From the NCBI RefSeq assembly GCF_014982855.1, contig NZ_JADCKF010000004.1, forward strand, positions 186,001 through 250,000: 64,000 nt of DNA, in the 5' to 3' direction. Within the stretch, counting starts at the first letter, position 1; the number at the start of each line of letters is the position of its first letter. Origin of the DNA: Pseudoflavonifractor gallinarum (GTDB lineage Bacteria > Bacillota > Clostridia > Oscillospirales > Oscillospiraceae). Below are positions 36,530 through 45,282 of the stretch, piece by piece. The notes under the pieces were generated by a model that did no database searches, was not told the origin of the DNA, and saw nothing but the letters and a program-made list of their open reading frames with translations. Both the position numbers and the translations under genes were made by a program.

Positions 36530-36868
36530 ATGAGCGATTGTCTGTTCTGCAAGATCGCGGCGGGCGAGATCCCGTCCAACAAGGTCTATGAAGACGAACA
36601 GGTCTATGCCTTCTACGACATCGACCCCCAGGCTCCCACCCACTTCCTGGTCATTCCCAAGGCCCACATCGGCTCCTGTGGGGAGATCAACGGGGAGAAC
36701 GCCCCGGTGGTGGCCCATATCTTCGAGGTCATCTCCAAGGTGACCCATGACCTGGGGATCACCGACTTCCGTGTGGTCTCCAACTGCGGCGAGCAGGCCG
36801 GCCAGTCCGTCCACCACCTGCACTTCCATGTGCTGGCGGGACGGGATATGACCTGGCCTCCCGGCTAA
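36530..36868 (+). CDS. HIT-family nucleotide-binding protein (HinT-like)
   Basis: A 112-residue histidine-triad protein with CLFCKIAAGEIPS at the start and the catalytic HLHFHVL motif at the end. HinT enzymes hydrolyse nucleoside phosphoramidates, including aminoacyl-adenylates, which fits a position after alaS. A GGAGGG ribosome site precedes the ATG. cdd follows after 40 nt. Confidence 0.94.
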   Translation: MSDCLFCKIAAGEIPSNKVYEDEQVYAFYDIDPQAPTHFLVIPKAHIGSCGEINGENAPVVAHIFEVISKVTHDLGITDFRVVSNCGEQAGQSVHHLHFHVLAGRDMTWPPG

Positions 36869-36908
36869 TCGGCAGGAGTTTGCACGCCATCGACGAAAGG
36901 AGCGCTCT

Positions 36909-37325
36909 ATGAACAAGCAGGAACTGGTACGCCTGGCCCTGGAGGCCAGGGCACACAGCTATGTCCCTTACTCCCACTTCCGTGTGGGGGCTGCTCTTCT
37001 GACTTCCTCCGGGAAGGTCTATCAGGGCTGCAACGTGGAAAACGCCTCCTACGGCGGCACCATCTGCGCCGAGCGCACCGCTGCGCTCCGGGCGGTCTAT
37101 GAGGGCGAGCAGCGCTTTTCCGCCATCGCCGTGGCCGGTTTCCCCGAGGACGCCCCTCCGGAGGAGCGGGGCTATGCCTATCCCTGCGGCATCTGCCGGC
37201 AATTCCTGCGGGAATTTGCCCTGCCCGGGATGAAGGTCTATATCGCCCGCAGTGAGGAGGAGGTCATCGAGACCACGCTGGAAGAGCTTCTCCCCATGTC
37301 CTTCGGCCCGGAACACCTGCAATAA
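36909..37325 (+). CDS. cdd: Cytidine deaminase
   Basis: A 138-residue homotetrameric-type cytidine deaminase. It turns cytidine and deoxycytidine into uridine and deoxyuridine. NVENASYGGTICAERTA holds the first zinc Cys and catalytic Glu, and PCGICRQFLREF the other two cysteines. Together with deoC and the nucleoside transporter at 53-58 kb it points to nucleoside salvage. AAAGGAG precedes the ATG, and a bidirectional terminator follows. Confidence 0.97.
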   Translation: MNKQELVRLALEARAHSYVPYSHFRVGAALLTSSGKVYQGCNVENASYGGTICAERTAALRAVYEGEQRFSAIAVAGFPEDAPPEERGYAYPCGICRQFLREFALPGMKVYIARSEEEVIETTLEELLPMSFGPEHLQ

Positions 37326-37335
37326 GACACAAAAC

Positions 37336-37373
37336 GGCCCCTCAGCAGAGCAACTTGCTTCTGCTGAGGGGCC
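37336..37373. terminator. Bidirectional terminator after cdd
   Basis: A 14-bp stem GGCCCCTCAGCAGA / TCTGCTGAGGGGCC with a further small inner stem; T-rich on the plus strand, TTTT on the minus strand. Confidence 0.9.
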
Positions 37374-37393
37374 ATTCTTTTTCTATGTTTCGA

Positions 37394-38719
37394 TCAGAGC
37401 AGGTTCTCCCGCCGGAGTCTTATGGTGCACAGGCCCACCACGCCCACGGTGATGAACTCGGCCGCCGGGACGGCTATCCAAACGCCGTCCATCTGAAAGA
37501 AATATCCCAGCACTACGATGGCCAGCACCTCAAAAAAGAGGGTCCTGGAAAAGGAGATGAGAGCAGAGGTCTTGCCGTCTCCGATGGCGGTAAAGAGGGC
37601 CGAGGCAAAAATATTGATCCCCGCGCCCAAAAATCCTGTCACAAAGATGCGGAAGCCCCGCACCGCCATGGCAAAAACCGCCGTACCCGGCCGGAAAAAG
37701 GCGCTGACGATCCCGGTGACCCCCAGAAGAGAGATGACCCACACTGCTGCCGAGGAGAGGAGCACAAAGCTGCCGCACCGCCGCACCGTGCGCCGCAGAT
37801 AATCCCGGTTCTCCGCCCCGTAGTGGTAGGAGATCACCGGACTCACGCCCATGGAAAAGCCCATGAACATGGAGGTCATCAGGAACTGGCAGTAAAAGAC
37901 CGCCGTGATGGCCGCCACCCCGTCGGTCCCGGCAAAGCGCAAGGTGTAGAAGTTCAGCAGCAAGGTGGTCACCGAGCTGGAGAGGTTGGTCACCATCTCC
38001 GAGGAGCCGTTGGCGCAGGTTTGGAGCAGGAGACGGCCGTCCCATTTGGGCCGCCGGAAGCACAGGCCGTTCCGGTTGCGCCAGAAGAAAATGAGTCCGC
38101 CGATGGCCGGGATGCAGTAGCCTCCGCCGGTGGCCAGGGCGGCTCCCTGCACTCCCATCCCGCCGGGCACCACCAGCAGGTAGTCAAACACGATGTTGAA
38201 GACGCCCGCCCCGATGTTCATGACCAACCCCAGCTTGGGGCGCCCCGCCGTCACAAAAAAGCTCTGAAAGAAGAGCTGGATGGCGCCCACCGGGATAAAG
38301 CAGATCAGAGTGCCCAGATAGACCTCGCTGTAAACCAGCGTCTCCCCCTCCGCGCCCAGCCAGCGGCAGAGGGACTCCAGATTGGTCAGCGTCAGCACCG
38401 TCACCGCCAGTGACAGGGTGACCGAGGTCACTAAAATCAGGGTGAAGGCACTGCGGGCCTCCTCATTGCGCCCCTGGCCCATCCGGATGGCCACCAGCGC
38501 GCTGCCGCCGGTGGCAAACATGATGCCGATGGCCAATGCCACGCCCTGGACCGGGTAGACCAGGTTCAGGGCGGCCACGGCCTCCGGTCCCACAAAATTG
38601 GATACGAACAATCCGTCCACGATGGTATACAGGGATACAAAGACCATCATCACGATGGACGGAAAGGCAAAGCGCAGCAGCTCAGGAAAGGAAAACTCCT
38701 GTGCCAGTCGTTGCTGCAC
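37394..38719 (-). CDS. MATE-family efflux transporter
   Basis: A 441-residue protein with about twelve membrane helices in two similar halves; the opening (ELLRFAFPSIVMMVFVSLY, then DGLFVSNFVG) is typical of the MATE/NorM superfamily. It should export cationic compounds using Na+ or H+. The GTG at 38719 lies 8 nt after AGGAGG; the upstream in-frame GTG overlaps that site. The gene follows topB, which ends in the convergent-side spacing, on the same strand. Confidence 0.88.
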   Translation of the reverse strand: MQQRLAQEFSFPELLRFAFPSIVMMVFVSLYTIVDGLFVSNFVGPEAVAALNLVYPVQGVALAIGIMFATGGSALVAIRMGQGRNEEARSAFTLILVTSVTLSLAVTVLTLTNLESLCRWLGAEGETLVYSEVYLGTLICFIPVGAIQLFFQSFFVTAGRPKLGLVMNIGAGVFNIVFDYLLVVPGGMGVQGAALATGGGYCIPAIGGLIFFWRNRNGLCFRRPKWDGRLLLQTCANGSSEMVTNLSSSVTTLLLNFYTLRFAGTDGVAAITAVFYCQFLMTSMFMGFSMGVSPVISYHYGAENRDYLRRTVRRCGSFVLLSSAAVWVISLLGVTGIVSAFFRPGTAVFAMAVRGFRIFVTGFLGAGINIFASALFTAIGDGKTSALISFSRTLFFEVLAIVVLGYFFQMDGVWIAVPAAEFITVGVVGLCTIRLRRENLL

Positions 38720-38754
38720 GCAGAACACCTCCTGTCATTTCGCTTCTTCTCTCG

Positions 38755-40941
38755 TTACGATCGATTCTGTTCCATCCACTTGGCCAGCTGGGCGGCCAGG
38801 GCGGAGTTCCCCGTTTCCTCCTGCCGGGCCTGCTGCTCCAGGTAGCGGCGCACATCCCGCTTACCGCCCCCCGCCTTTTCCCGGCGCTTTTTGAAGTCGG
38901 AGAGCTTTTCCCGGTAGCCGCACACACAGGCGAACATCTGCTTCTCCCCCTCGCCCCGCAGCTCCATCCGCTTGTGGCAGTTGGGACAGCGGGCATTGGT
39001 GGTCTGCTTCACACTCCGGCGGTAGCCGCACTCCCGGTCGGGGCACACCAGCATCTCCCCCCGCTTGGTCTTGACCCGCAGCAGGTACTTCCCGCAGTCG
39101 GGGCAGGGGGTCCGGGTCTGGTTGTCGTGGGTGTAGGAGGCGTCGCTGGCCTTGACCTCGCTCACCAGGTGGCTGGCGTACTGCCGCATCTCCTCCACAA
39201 AGTGGGCCTCCCGCTCCTTGCCCTGGGCGATGGCCCCCAGGCGGCTCTCCCACCGGGCCGTCAGGGCTGCCGAGCGCAGGTCGGCGGGAGCCAGCTTCAC
39301 CACCTGGACGCCCTTGGAGGTGGGGACGATCTCCTTCCCCCGCCGCTCCACGTAGAAGGAGGAGAAGAGCTTCTCGATGATGTCCGCCCGGGTGGCCGGG
39401 GTGCCCAGACCGCCCGTCTCCTCCAGGATACGGCTCTCCTCCCGGTCCTCCACCTGGCTTCCCGGGTGCTCCATGGCGGTGAGGAGGGTGGCCTCGGTGT
39501 ACCGGGCCGGGGGCGCCGTCTGTCCGGGGCGCAGGCGCATCTCGCCCACCGGGAAGCGCTCCCCCTCCCGCAGAACCGGAAGGGCCTGCTCCCGCTCGTC
39601 CTCGTCCTCCTCCTGGTCCAGGTCCGAGAAGGAGCGGTCATAGGCGGCGCGCCAGCCCGGCTCCACCATCACCTTTCCCCGGGCGGTAAAGGTCTCGCCG
39701 TCCACCTCCAGGGTGAGGCGGACCTCCTCATACACACAGGGTGGGAGCAAAACCGCCAGGAAGCGCCGCACCACCAAATCGTAGATGTTGCGCTCGCCCC
39801 CCGACATCCGCCAGAGCTCCACCTGCTCCTCGGTGGGGATGATGGCGTGGTGGTCGGAGACCTTGGCGTCGTTCACCAGATATTTCGTCTGGAGGGGCCG
39901 CTGCCGCCGGATGGAGAGGGCCAGGTCCCGGTACTCGTCTACCGCCACCGAGGTGATGCGCTCGGGCAGCGTGGGCACCACATCCTGGGAGATGTAGCGG
40001 GAGTCGGTACGGGGATAGGTGAGCACCTTGTGGTTCTCATAGAGGGACTGCATCATGGACAGGGTCTCTTTCGCCGAGTAGGCGTACTTCCGGTTGGCGT
40101 CCCGCTGGAGCTCCGTGAGGTCGTAGGCGGCGGGGGGCGGCACCTCCCGGCGCTTGCGCTGGAGGGAGCGGATGACCGCCTCCTTCCCCGCCAGACGCCC
40201 GGCCAGGGCCCGGGCTTTCTCCCGGTCGAAGATACGGGCCTGTCCCTGCCCGTCCCGCCAGGTGGCGGTGAAGCCCTCCAGCCGGATCTGGAGGGTGTCA
40301 AACTCCCGGGGCCGGAAGGAGCGGATGGCCTCCTCCCGGTCCACGATGAGGGCCAGGGTGGGGGTCTGCACTCGCCCGGCGGAGAGCTGGGCGTTATACT
40401 TGCAGGTGAGGGCCCGGGTCACATTGAGGCCCACCAGCCAGTCGGCCTCGCTCCGGGCCCGGGCGGAGTAGAAGAGATTGTCATACTCCGCGGCCGGTCG
40501 CAGATGGGCAAAGCCCTCCCGGATGGCCCGGTCGGTCTGGGAGGAGATCCACATCCGCTTCGTGGGACCCTTCCACCCGGCCTTCTCCAGGATCCAGCGG
40601 GCCACCAGCTCCCCCTCCCGGCCCGCGTCGGTGGCGATGACCAGTTCCTTCACATCCCCCCGGTGGAGCAGGGCCCGCACCGCCCGGAACTGCCGGGCGC
40701 TCTGGGGGATGACCGCCGTCTTCATCGGTTCGGGCAGCATGGGCAGAGTGAGGAGGTCCCACTTCTGCCACGCCTTGTCGTACTCCTCCGGGGCGGAGAG
40801 CTCCACCAGATGGCCCAGGGCCCAGGTGACGATGTACTCCGCACCCTCCAGACAGCCCTCTCCGCTCTTCGTACAGCCCAGCACCCGGGCCAGTTCCCGG
40901 CCCACCGAGGGTTTTTCCGCCAACACCAGTGTTTTGGACAT
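38755..40941 (-). CDS. topB: DNA topoisomerase III
   Basis: A 728-residue type IA topoisomerase that relaxes or decatenates DNA. The TOPRIM part carries TDAGREGELVARW; the strand-cleaving tyrosine is in YPRTDSRYIS. The C-terminus adds two zinc-ribbon units (CPDCGKYLL...CPDREC and CPNCHKRM...CVCGY) and a basic tail. This short zinc-tailed form is common in Firmicutes, where it may be chromosomal or of mobile origin; no conjugative gene is near. Confidence 0.95.
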   Translation of the reverse strand: MSKTLVLAEKPSVGRELARVLGCTKSGEGCLEGAEYIVTWALGHLVELSAPEEYDKAWQKWDLLTLPMLPEPMKTAVIPQSARQFRAVRALLHRGDVKELVIATDAGREGELVARWILEKAGWKGPTKRMWISSQTDRAIREGFAHLRPAAEYDNLFYSARARSEADWLVGLNVTRALTCKYNAQLSAGRVQTPTLALIVDREEAIRSFRPREFDTLQIRLEGFTATWRDGQGQARIFDREKARALAGRLAGKEAVIRSLQRKRREVPPPAAYDLTELQRDANRKYAYSAKETLSMMQSLYENHKVLTYPRTDSRYISQDVVPTLPERITSVAVDEYRDLALSIRRQRPLQTKYLVNDAKVSDHHAIIPTEEQVELWRMSGGERNIYDLVVRRFLAVLLPPCVYEEVRLTLEVDGETFTARGKVMVEPGWRAAYDRSFSDLDQEEDEDEREQALPVLREGERFPVGEMRLRPGQTAPPARYTEATLLTAMEHPGSQVEDREESRILEETGGLGTPATRADIIEKLFSSFYVERRGKEIVPTSKGVQVVKLAPADLRSAALTARWESRLGAIAQGKEREAHFVEEMRQYASHLVSEVKASDASYTHDNQTRTPCPDCGKYLLRVKTKRGEMLVCPDRECGYRRSVKQTTNARCPNCHKRMELRGEGEKQMFACVCGYREKLSDFKKRREKAGGGKRDVRRYLEQQARQEETGNSALAAQLAKWMEQNRS

Positions 40942-40987
40942 GAAATCGCTCCTTTTGGGGCCTGTGCCCCGGTCATCGGTTTCTCAT

Positions 40988-41016
40988 TTGACTTTTTTGC
41001 GTCCTTTCATTATACT
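40988..41016 (+). promoter_or_regulatory. Sigma-A promoter of the 41-kb GNAT gene
   Basis: TTGACT (40988-40993), 17-nt spacer, TATACT (41011-41016), 48 nt before the start codon. Confidence 0.85.
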
Positions 41017-41063
41017 GGAGAGGAAGAAAAAAGGCAACTCATCCAGAAAAAGGGGTGTCACCT

Positions 41064-41588
41064 ATGATACGTAAAGCCATCCCCAGCGATTTGGACGGCA
41101 TCGAAGAGCTCTACGACGCCATCTTCCGCCGGGAAGAACAGACCGGACAGTGCGATACCAGCTGGCGGCGTGGGGTCTATCCCCTCCGGGAGGACGCCCG
41201 GGAGGCCGGGAAGGCCGGTACCCTCTATGTGGACATTCAGGGGGGCGACGTGGCCTCCTGCGCCGTGTTCGACCAGGTCCAGCCCGCGGAATACGCCAAT
41301 GCGGCGTGGACCGTTCCCGCCAAGCGGGGCGAGGTGCTGGTGGTCCACACTCTGGCGGTCCATCCCGTCATCACCCGCCATGGCCTGGGCCGGAATCTGA
41401 TGGCCTTTGCCGAGGGCCTGGCCGCCGGTATGGGCTGCAAGGCCGTCCGCCTGGATACCTACGAGGGCAACCTGCCCGCCCGGAAGTTCTATGAGAAGCT
41501 GGGCTACCAGGAGGCGGGCCGTGTCTCCTTCCAGTTTGCCTGCGGCACCACCCAGATGCAGGTCTGCTTCGAGAAGGCCCTGGGATAA
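41064..41588 (+). CDS. GNAT-family N-acetyltransferase
   Basis: A 174-residue acetyl-CoA-dependent transferase. The motif A region (VHTLAVHPVITRHGLGRNLMAFAEGLAAGMG) and the final NLPARKFYEKLGY match the GNAT fold. The ATG has AGGGG about 9 nt upstream; a GTG at 41055 is less likely. Substrate unknown. It is a single-gene unit with its own promoter and terminator. Confidence 0.9.
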   Translation: MIRKAIPSDLDGIEELYDAIFRREEQTGQCDTSWRRGVYPLREDAREAGKAGTLYVDIQGGDVASCAVFDQVQPAEYANAAWTVPAKRGEVLVVHTLAVHPVITRHGLGRNLMAFAEGLAAGMGCKAVRLDTYEGNLPARKFYEKLGYQEAGRVSFQFACGTTQMQVCFEKALG

Positions 41589-41589
41589 C

Positions 41590-41628
41590 AAAAAGGCTTC
41601 CCGCATCTGCCTTGCGGGAAGCCTTTTT
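41590..41628. terminator. Bidirectional terminator between the GNAT gene and pepT
   Basis: A 16-bp A/T-ended stem (AAAAAGGCTTCCCGCA and its complement) gives runs of T on both strands. Confidence 0.93.
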
Positions 41629-41649
41629 CACCATTTCGGATTGCTCCGG

Positions 41650-42867
41650 TTATCCCTCCGCGGTCACCAGGCGCACCAGCACCTCCACCATCTTCTCCAG
41701 CGCAAAGGTGGGGATGTACTCGTGGACGCCGTGGAAGTTCACGCCGCCGGTGCACAGGTTGGGACAGGGCAGGCCCTCGTAGGAGAGGCGGGCCCCGTCG
41801 GTACCGCCGCGGATGGGCACCTCCAGCGGGGTGACCCCGCAGGCCTCCATGGCTGCCCGGGCCTTGAGGACCAGGTACATGTGGGGCTCGATCTTCTCCC
41901 GCATGTTGTAATACTGGTCCTTCAGCTCCAGCTCCACCGTGCCCGCGCCGTACTTGTCGTTGAGATAGGCGGCGGTGCGCTCCATGGTCCGCTTCCGGTC
42001 CTCAAAGCGGGCGCGGTCGTGGTCCCGGATGATGTAGCTCAGCTCGGTCCGGGTCTCATCCCCCGCCATGTTGGAGAGGTGGTAGAAGCCCTCGTAGCCC
42101 TCCGTGTGGGCGGGAGTCTCGGCAGGAGGCAGGAGGGAGACAAACTCGTGGCCGATGAGCAGGGCGTTCTTCATCTTGTTCTTGGCAGAGCCCGGATGGA
42201 TGTTGACGCCGTGGACGACCACCTTGGCCCCGGCGGCGTTGAAGTTCTCATACTCCAGCTCGCCCAGCTCGCCGCCGTCCACCGTGTAGGCCACCGCCGC
42301 GCCGAATCCCTCGATGTCGAAGCAGTCGGCGCCCGCGCCCACCTCCTCGTCGGGGGTGAAGCCCACCGCGATGCGGCCGTGGGGGATCTCCGGATGGGCG
42401 GTGAGGTATTCCATGGCCGAGACGATCTCCGCCACGCCCGCCTTGTCGTCCGCCCCCAGCAGAGTGGTGCCGTCGGTGACGATCAGATCCTTCCCCACGT
42501 ACTTCTCCAGGCTCTCAAACTCACTGGCGCGCATGACGATGCCCTTCTCCTGGTTGAGCACGATGTCCCCGCCCTCGTAGCGGACGATCCGGGCCTGAAC
42601 TCCGCCGCCCGGCGCGTCGGGCGAGGTGTCCATATGGGCGATGAGCCCCATGCAGGGGATCCCCTCACACCCGGGGGTGGCGGGCAGCCAGGCGTACACA
42701 TAGCCCTGCTCGGTCATGTGGGCGTTCTGGAGCCCCATCTGGGCCAACTCGGCCGCCAGGGCGCTGCCCAGTACCTTCTGCTTCTCCGTGGTGGGCACGG
42801 TGGAAGAGTTCTCATCGGACTGGGTATCATAGGAGACGTACTTCAAAAAACGGTCGATGACATGCAT
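41650..42867 (-). CDS. pepT: Peptidase T (tripeptide aminopeptidase)
   Basis: A 405-residue M20 metallopeptidase that removes the N-terminal residue of tripeptides in the cytoplasm. Zinc ligands and catalytic residues are visible in AHMDTSPD, LGADDKAGVAEIV, TPDEEVGAGAD and the C-terminal FHGVHEYIP. The ATG at 42867 has AGGA about 9-10 nt upstream; an earlier GTG adds three residues. Works well with the oligopeptide-fed metabolism implied by the amino-acid importers. Confidence 0.96.
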   Translation of the reverse strand: MHVIDRFLKYVSYDTQSDENSSTVPTTEKQKVLGSALAAELAQMGLQNAHMTEQGYVYAWLPATPGCEGIPCMGLIAHMDTSPDAPGGGVQARIVRYEGGDIVLNQEKGIVMRASEFESLEKYVGKDLIVTDGTTLLGADDKAGVAEIVSAMEYLTAHPEIPHGRIAVGFTPDEEVGAGADCFDIEGFGAAVAYTVDGGELGELEYENFNAAGAKVVVHGVNIHPGSAKNKMKNALLIGHEFVSLLPPAETPAHTEGYEGFYHLSNMAGDETRTELSYIIRDHDRARFEDRKRTMERTAAYLNDKYGAGTVELELKDQYYNMREKIEPHMYLVLKARAAMEACGVTPLEVPIRGGTDGARLSYEGLPCPNLCTGGVNFHGVHEYIPTFALEKMVEVLVRLVTAEG

Positions 42868-42997
42868 GCATCGCACTTCCTTTCCAGGTTGCCTCTGCCC
42901 GGGGGAGGGACCCGCCGGGGGCCTTGTTCTCCACCCAAAGACATGGGCAGGTGATATCTTCGCCTCCCTATTTTACCACAAAAGGAGTGACAGTTCC

Positions 42998-43945
42998 ATG
43001 ACAAACTTCCAATCCGTTTCCTTCCCCTCCAGCGACGGCCTCCACACCGTCCAGGCGGTGGAGTGGACCCCCTCCGCGCCGCCCCGGGCGGTGGTCCAGC
43101 TGGTCCACGGGATTTCGGAGCACATGGGCCGGTATGACCATTTTGCCCGTTTTCTGAATGAACATGGATTCGCCGTGTGCGGACACGACCACCTGGGCCA
43201 CGGCCGAACCGCAGCCGGTCCCGGGGAATACGGCTTCCTGGGCGAGCGCAATGGTTGGGACTATCTGGCCCGGGACGTACACGCCCTGCGGGAGCGGGAG
43301 GGGGAGCACTTCCCCGGTCTTCCCTGGTTCCTGCTGGGGCACTCCATGGGCTCCTTTGTGGCCCGGACCTGTCTCATCCGCTGGCCGGGGATGGTGGACG
43401 GCTGCATCCTCTCAGGGACCGGCCAGGAGAGCGCCCCCTTGGTGGCCTTCGGTAAGGCCATCTCCTCCCTGCTCTGCGCGGTGCGGGGGAGCAATACCCG
43501 CAGCAAGCTGGTGACCTCCCTCTCCCTGGGGGCCTATAACCGCCAGTTCCGGCCCAACCGCACCGCCAACGACTGGATCAGCCGGGACGAAGCCGTGGTG
43601 GACGCCTACAACGCCGACCCCCTGTGTCAGTTTGTCCCCACCGTGGGGATGTTCCGGGATATGATGGGGGGCCTTCAGTTCATCGGTAGCCCCGCCAACC
43701 TGAAGCACATGGACCCGGACACCCCTGTGCTCCTCTTCTCCGGAGACCGGGACCCCGTGGGGGGCAGCGGAGCGGGGGTGCGCAAGGTGGCCGGACTCTT
43801 CCGGGATGCAGGCGTCCGGGACCTCACGCTGAAGCTCTACCCGGAGGGGCGGCACGAAATGCTCAACGAGCGCAACCGGGAAGAGGTCTACGCCGACGTG
43901 CTCGCCTGGTTGGAGGCCCATCTTCCCCCTTCCTCCAACGGGTAA
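42998..43945 (+). CDS. Alpha/beta hydrolase, monoacylglycerol-lipase-like
   Basis: A 315-residue serine hydrolase. VHGISEHMGRY is the oxyanion region, LGHSMGSFVAR holds the nucleophile Ser, LLFSGDRDPVGG the acid Asp, and EGRHEMLNE the His. This set matches lysophospholipase/monoacylglycerol lipase (hydrolase_4). AAAAGGAG precedes the ATG. It probably cleaves a lipid ester; the substrate is not shown. Confidence 0.92.
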   Translation: MTNFQSVSFPSSDGLHTVQAVEWTPSAPPRAVVQLVHGISEHMGRYDHFARFLNEHGFAVCGHDHLGHGRTAAGPGEYGFLGERNGWDYLARDVHALREREGEHFPGLPWFLLGHSMGSFVARTCLIRWPGMVDGCILSGTGQESAPLVAFGKAISSLLCAVRGSNTRSKLVTSLSLGAYNRQFRPNRTANDWISRDEAVVDAYNADPLCQFVPTVGMFRDMMGGLQFIGSPANLKHMDPDTPVLLFSGDRDPVGGSGAGVRKVAGLFRDAGVRDLTLKLYPEGRHEMLNERNREEVYADVLAWLEAHLPPSSNG

Positions 43946-44034
43946 ACCCCTTCAAATTCAAATTTTTTGCATAATCGGCGGCGGAACGGTCAAGCTAATC
44001 CTGGAATCCGAAGTTTGAGGAGGTCTTTTTGACT

Positions 44035-44247
44035 ATGTTCATTGACAAACTCGCCCTGACGCTGGCCATCATCGGCGGCATCAACTGGGGCAGCATCGGC
44101 ATTTTTGGGTTCGACCTGGTCGGTTTCCTGTTTGGCGGCCAGGGCGCCACCTTCAGCCGCATCATCTTTGCTCTGGTGGGGCTTGCCTCCCTGTGGTGCA
44201 TCTCCCTCCTGTTCCGGGACACCACCACTGCGGGCCAGCACACCTGA
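44035..44247 (+). CDS. DUF378-family small membrane protein
   Basis: A 70-residue protein with two hydrophobic helices around the conserved IGGINWGSIGIFGFDLV motif of DUF378. Function is unknown; many Firmicutes carry one. The ribosome site GAGGAGG is 5 nt from a TTG at 44029 and 11 nt from this ATG, so the start could be either. Repeat copy C begins 21 nt after its stop. Confidence 0.9.
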   Translation: MFIDKLALTLAIIGGINWGSIGIFGFDLVGFLFGGQGATFSRIIFALVGLASLWCISLLFRDTTTAGQHT

Positions 44248-44268
44248 TCTCCCGTATCCCATGTGAAA

Positions 44269-44560
44269 GCGGCGGGCCGAGGTTTCGGCCCGCCGCTTTG
44301 AGCGTATCGAACAGGTTCGACACGCTTCTCAAAAATGCAAGCATTTTTGAGAGGGGATGCAGGACGCCGCATGCACTCGCTGATGCTCGCACACTTGCGT
44401 CCTGAGCAGTGTGTTTCCCGACGTACACGCCGCCGGAAAACACGATCTGACTTTTTTCCGCCGCCTGCGGACGGCGGAACTCTGCGAGGCTCTTACCGCA
44501 CAAATCTCAGAAATACACTTTATGGACAGACTGCGGCGGGCCGAGGTTTCGGCCCGCCGC
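44269..44560 (+). repeat. Structured 292-nt repeat, copy C (unknown family)
   Basis: It fills the 348-nt gap between the DUF378 gene and a convergent permease gene. Order: GC hairpin (44269-44296, 12-bp stem), GTATCGAA/TTCGACAC stem, TCTCAAAAATGC/GCATTTTTGAGA stem plus GGGGATGCAG, CAGGACGC/GCGTCCTG stem, GTGTTTCCCG/CGGAAAACAC stem, TTCCGCCG/CGGCGGAA stem, TCTGCGA/TCTCAGA weak stem, and a closing hairpin (44533-44560) identical to the first, followed by TTTT. Blocks match copies A and B. Confidence 0.9.
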
Positions 44561-44564
44561 TTTT
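44533..44564 (+). terminator. Terminator-like closing hairpin of repeat copy C
   Basis: A 12-bp stem GCGGCGGGCCGA / TCGGCCCGCCGC with a GGTT loop and TTTT. It lies 32 nt from the stop of the convergent permease gene. Confidence 0.75.
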
Positions 44565-44595
44565 CAGTTTCAAAAGACCGGCGCAGGAACTTCCT

Positions 44596-45282
44596 CTACC
44601 GGGTCTCCGACTCGAGTTTTTTTGCCAGGAGCCAGCAGCACAGGGGGAAGAGTGCCACCAGCACCGCCAAGGTTGCCCAGCACACGCCCCAGCTCCAAAT
44701 CCGACAGAGCGATATGCCGAGGAAAAGAGCACAGTAGATCCCAAACCATACCCCCATACTGCAACTCCCCGCCTCGTTCCCCATCCAAGGGATCCGGTTG
44801 CGCAGCAGCACCGTCAGATAGATCTCGCTCAGCGCCGTGCCCAGCACCACCACACTTATACCGGTCCGCAGCCCCAGGAGGGTTCCCACAGCGCTCTCCC
44901 GGCAGATAAGCCCCAGCTCGCGCCAATTCCCCGGAAGGTTGGCGGAGGGCGGGAGGCCCAGATAGAGGGATACCTGACGCACCAGCTCCAGTGCGCTGAA
45001 GAGCGCCGCCCAGCACAGGAGCCGGCCGCCCACGGCCTGCCAGGGCGGGATACCGGCCAGACGCTCCAGCGGCTCCTCACAGCGTAGCCACACATACCCC
45101 GACCAGAAGACCCAGATAAGGCCCAGGAAGGGCAGCAGGAAGCTGTACCGCCACTCTCCGCCCTTGACCACGCTCCCGTTGACGCAGGCCAGCATAAGAA
45201 CTACGATCGCACAGATAAAGAAATCCTGGCCGTTCAATTTTCCATGCCACTCCCAGCGGATGATGCGCAGCAGCCCTCTCAT
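44596..45282 (-). CDS. Hypothetical ABC permease of the second GntR/ABC module
   Basis: A 228-residue protein with about six hydrophobic segments. It starts in a basic, aromatic-rich way (MRGLLRIIRWEWHGK) that is common in ABC-2 permeases, and overlaps the ATPase gene by 4 nt, which supports the assignment more than the sequence itself. No clear family motif. Nine cysteines are scattered in membrane segments. It would form the membrane half of an exporter. Confidence 0.7.
   Translation of the reverse strand: MRGLLRIIRWEWHGKLNGQDFFICAIVVLMLACVNGSVVKGGEWRYSFLLPFLGLIWVFWSGYVWLRCEEPLERLAGIPPWQAVGGRLLCWAALFSALELVRQVSLYLGLPPSANLPGNWRELGLICRESAVGTLLGLRTGISVVVLGTALSEIYLTVLLRNRIPWMGNEAGSCSMGVWFGIYCALFLGISLCRIWSWGVCWATLAVLVALFPLCCWLLAKKLESETR

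Noticed and set aside
38536-41067. An 843-codon frame on the plus strand opposite topB
   Set aside because: It is the shadow of topB, with low-complexity Gly/Leu/Pro/His composition and no start signal.
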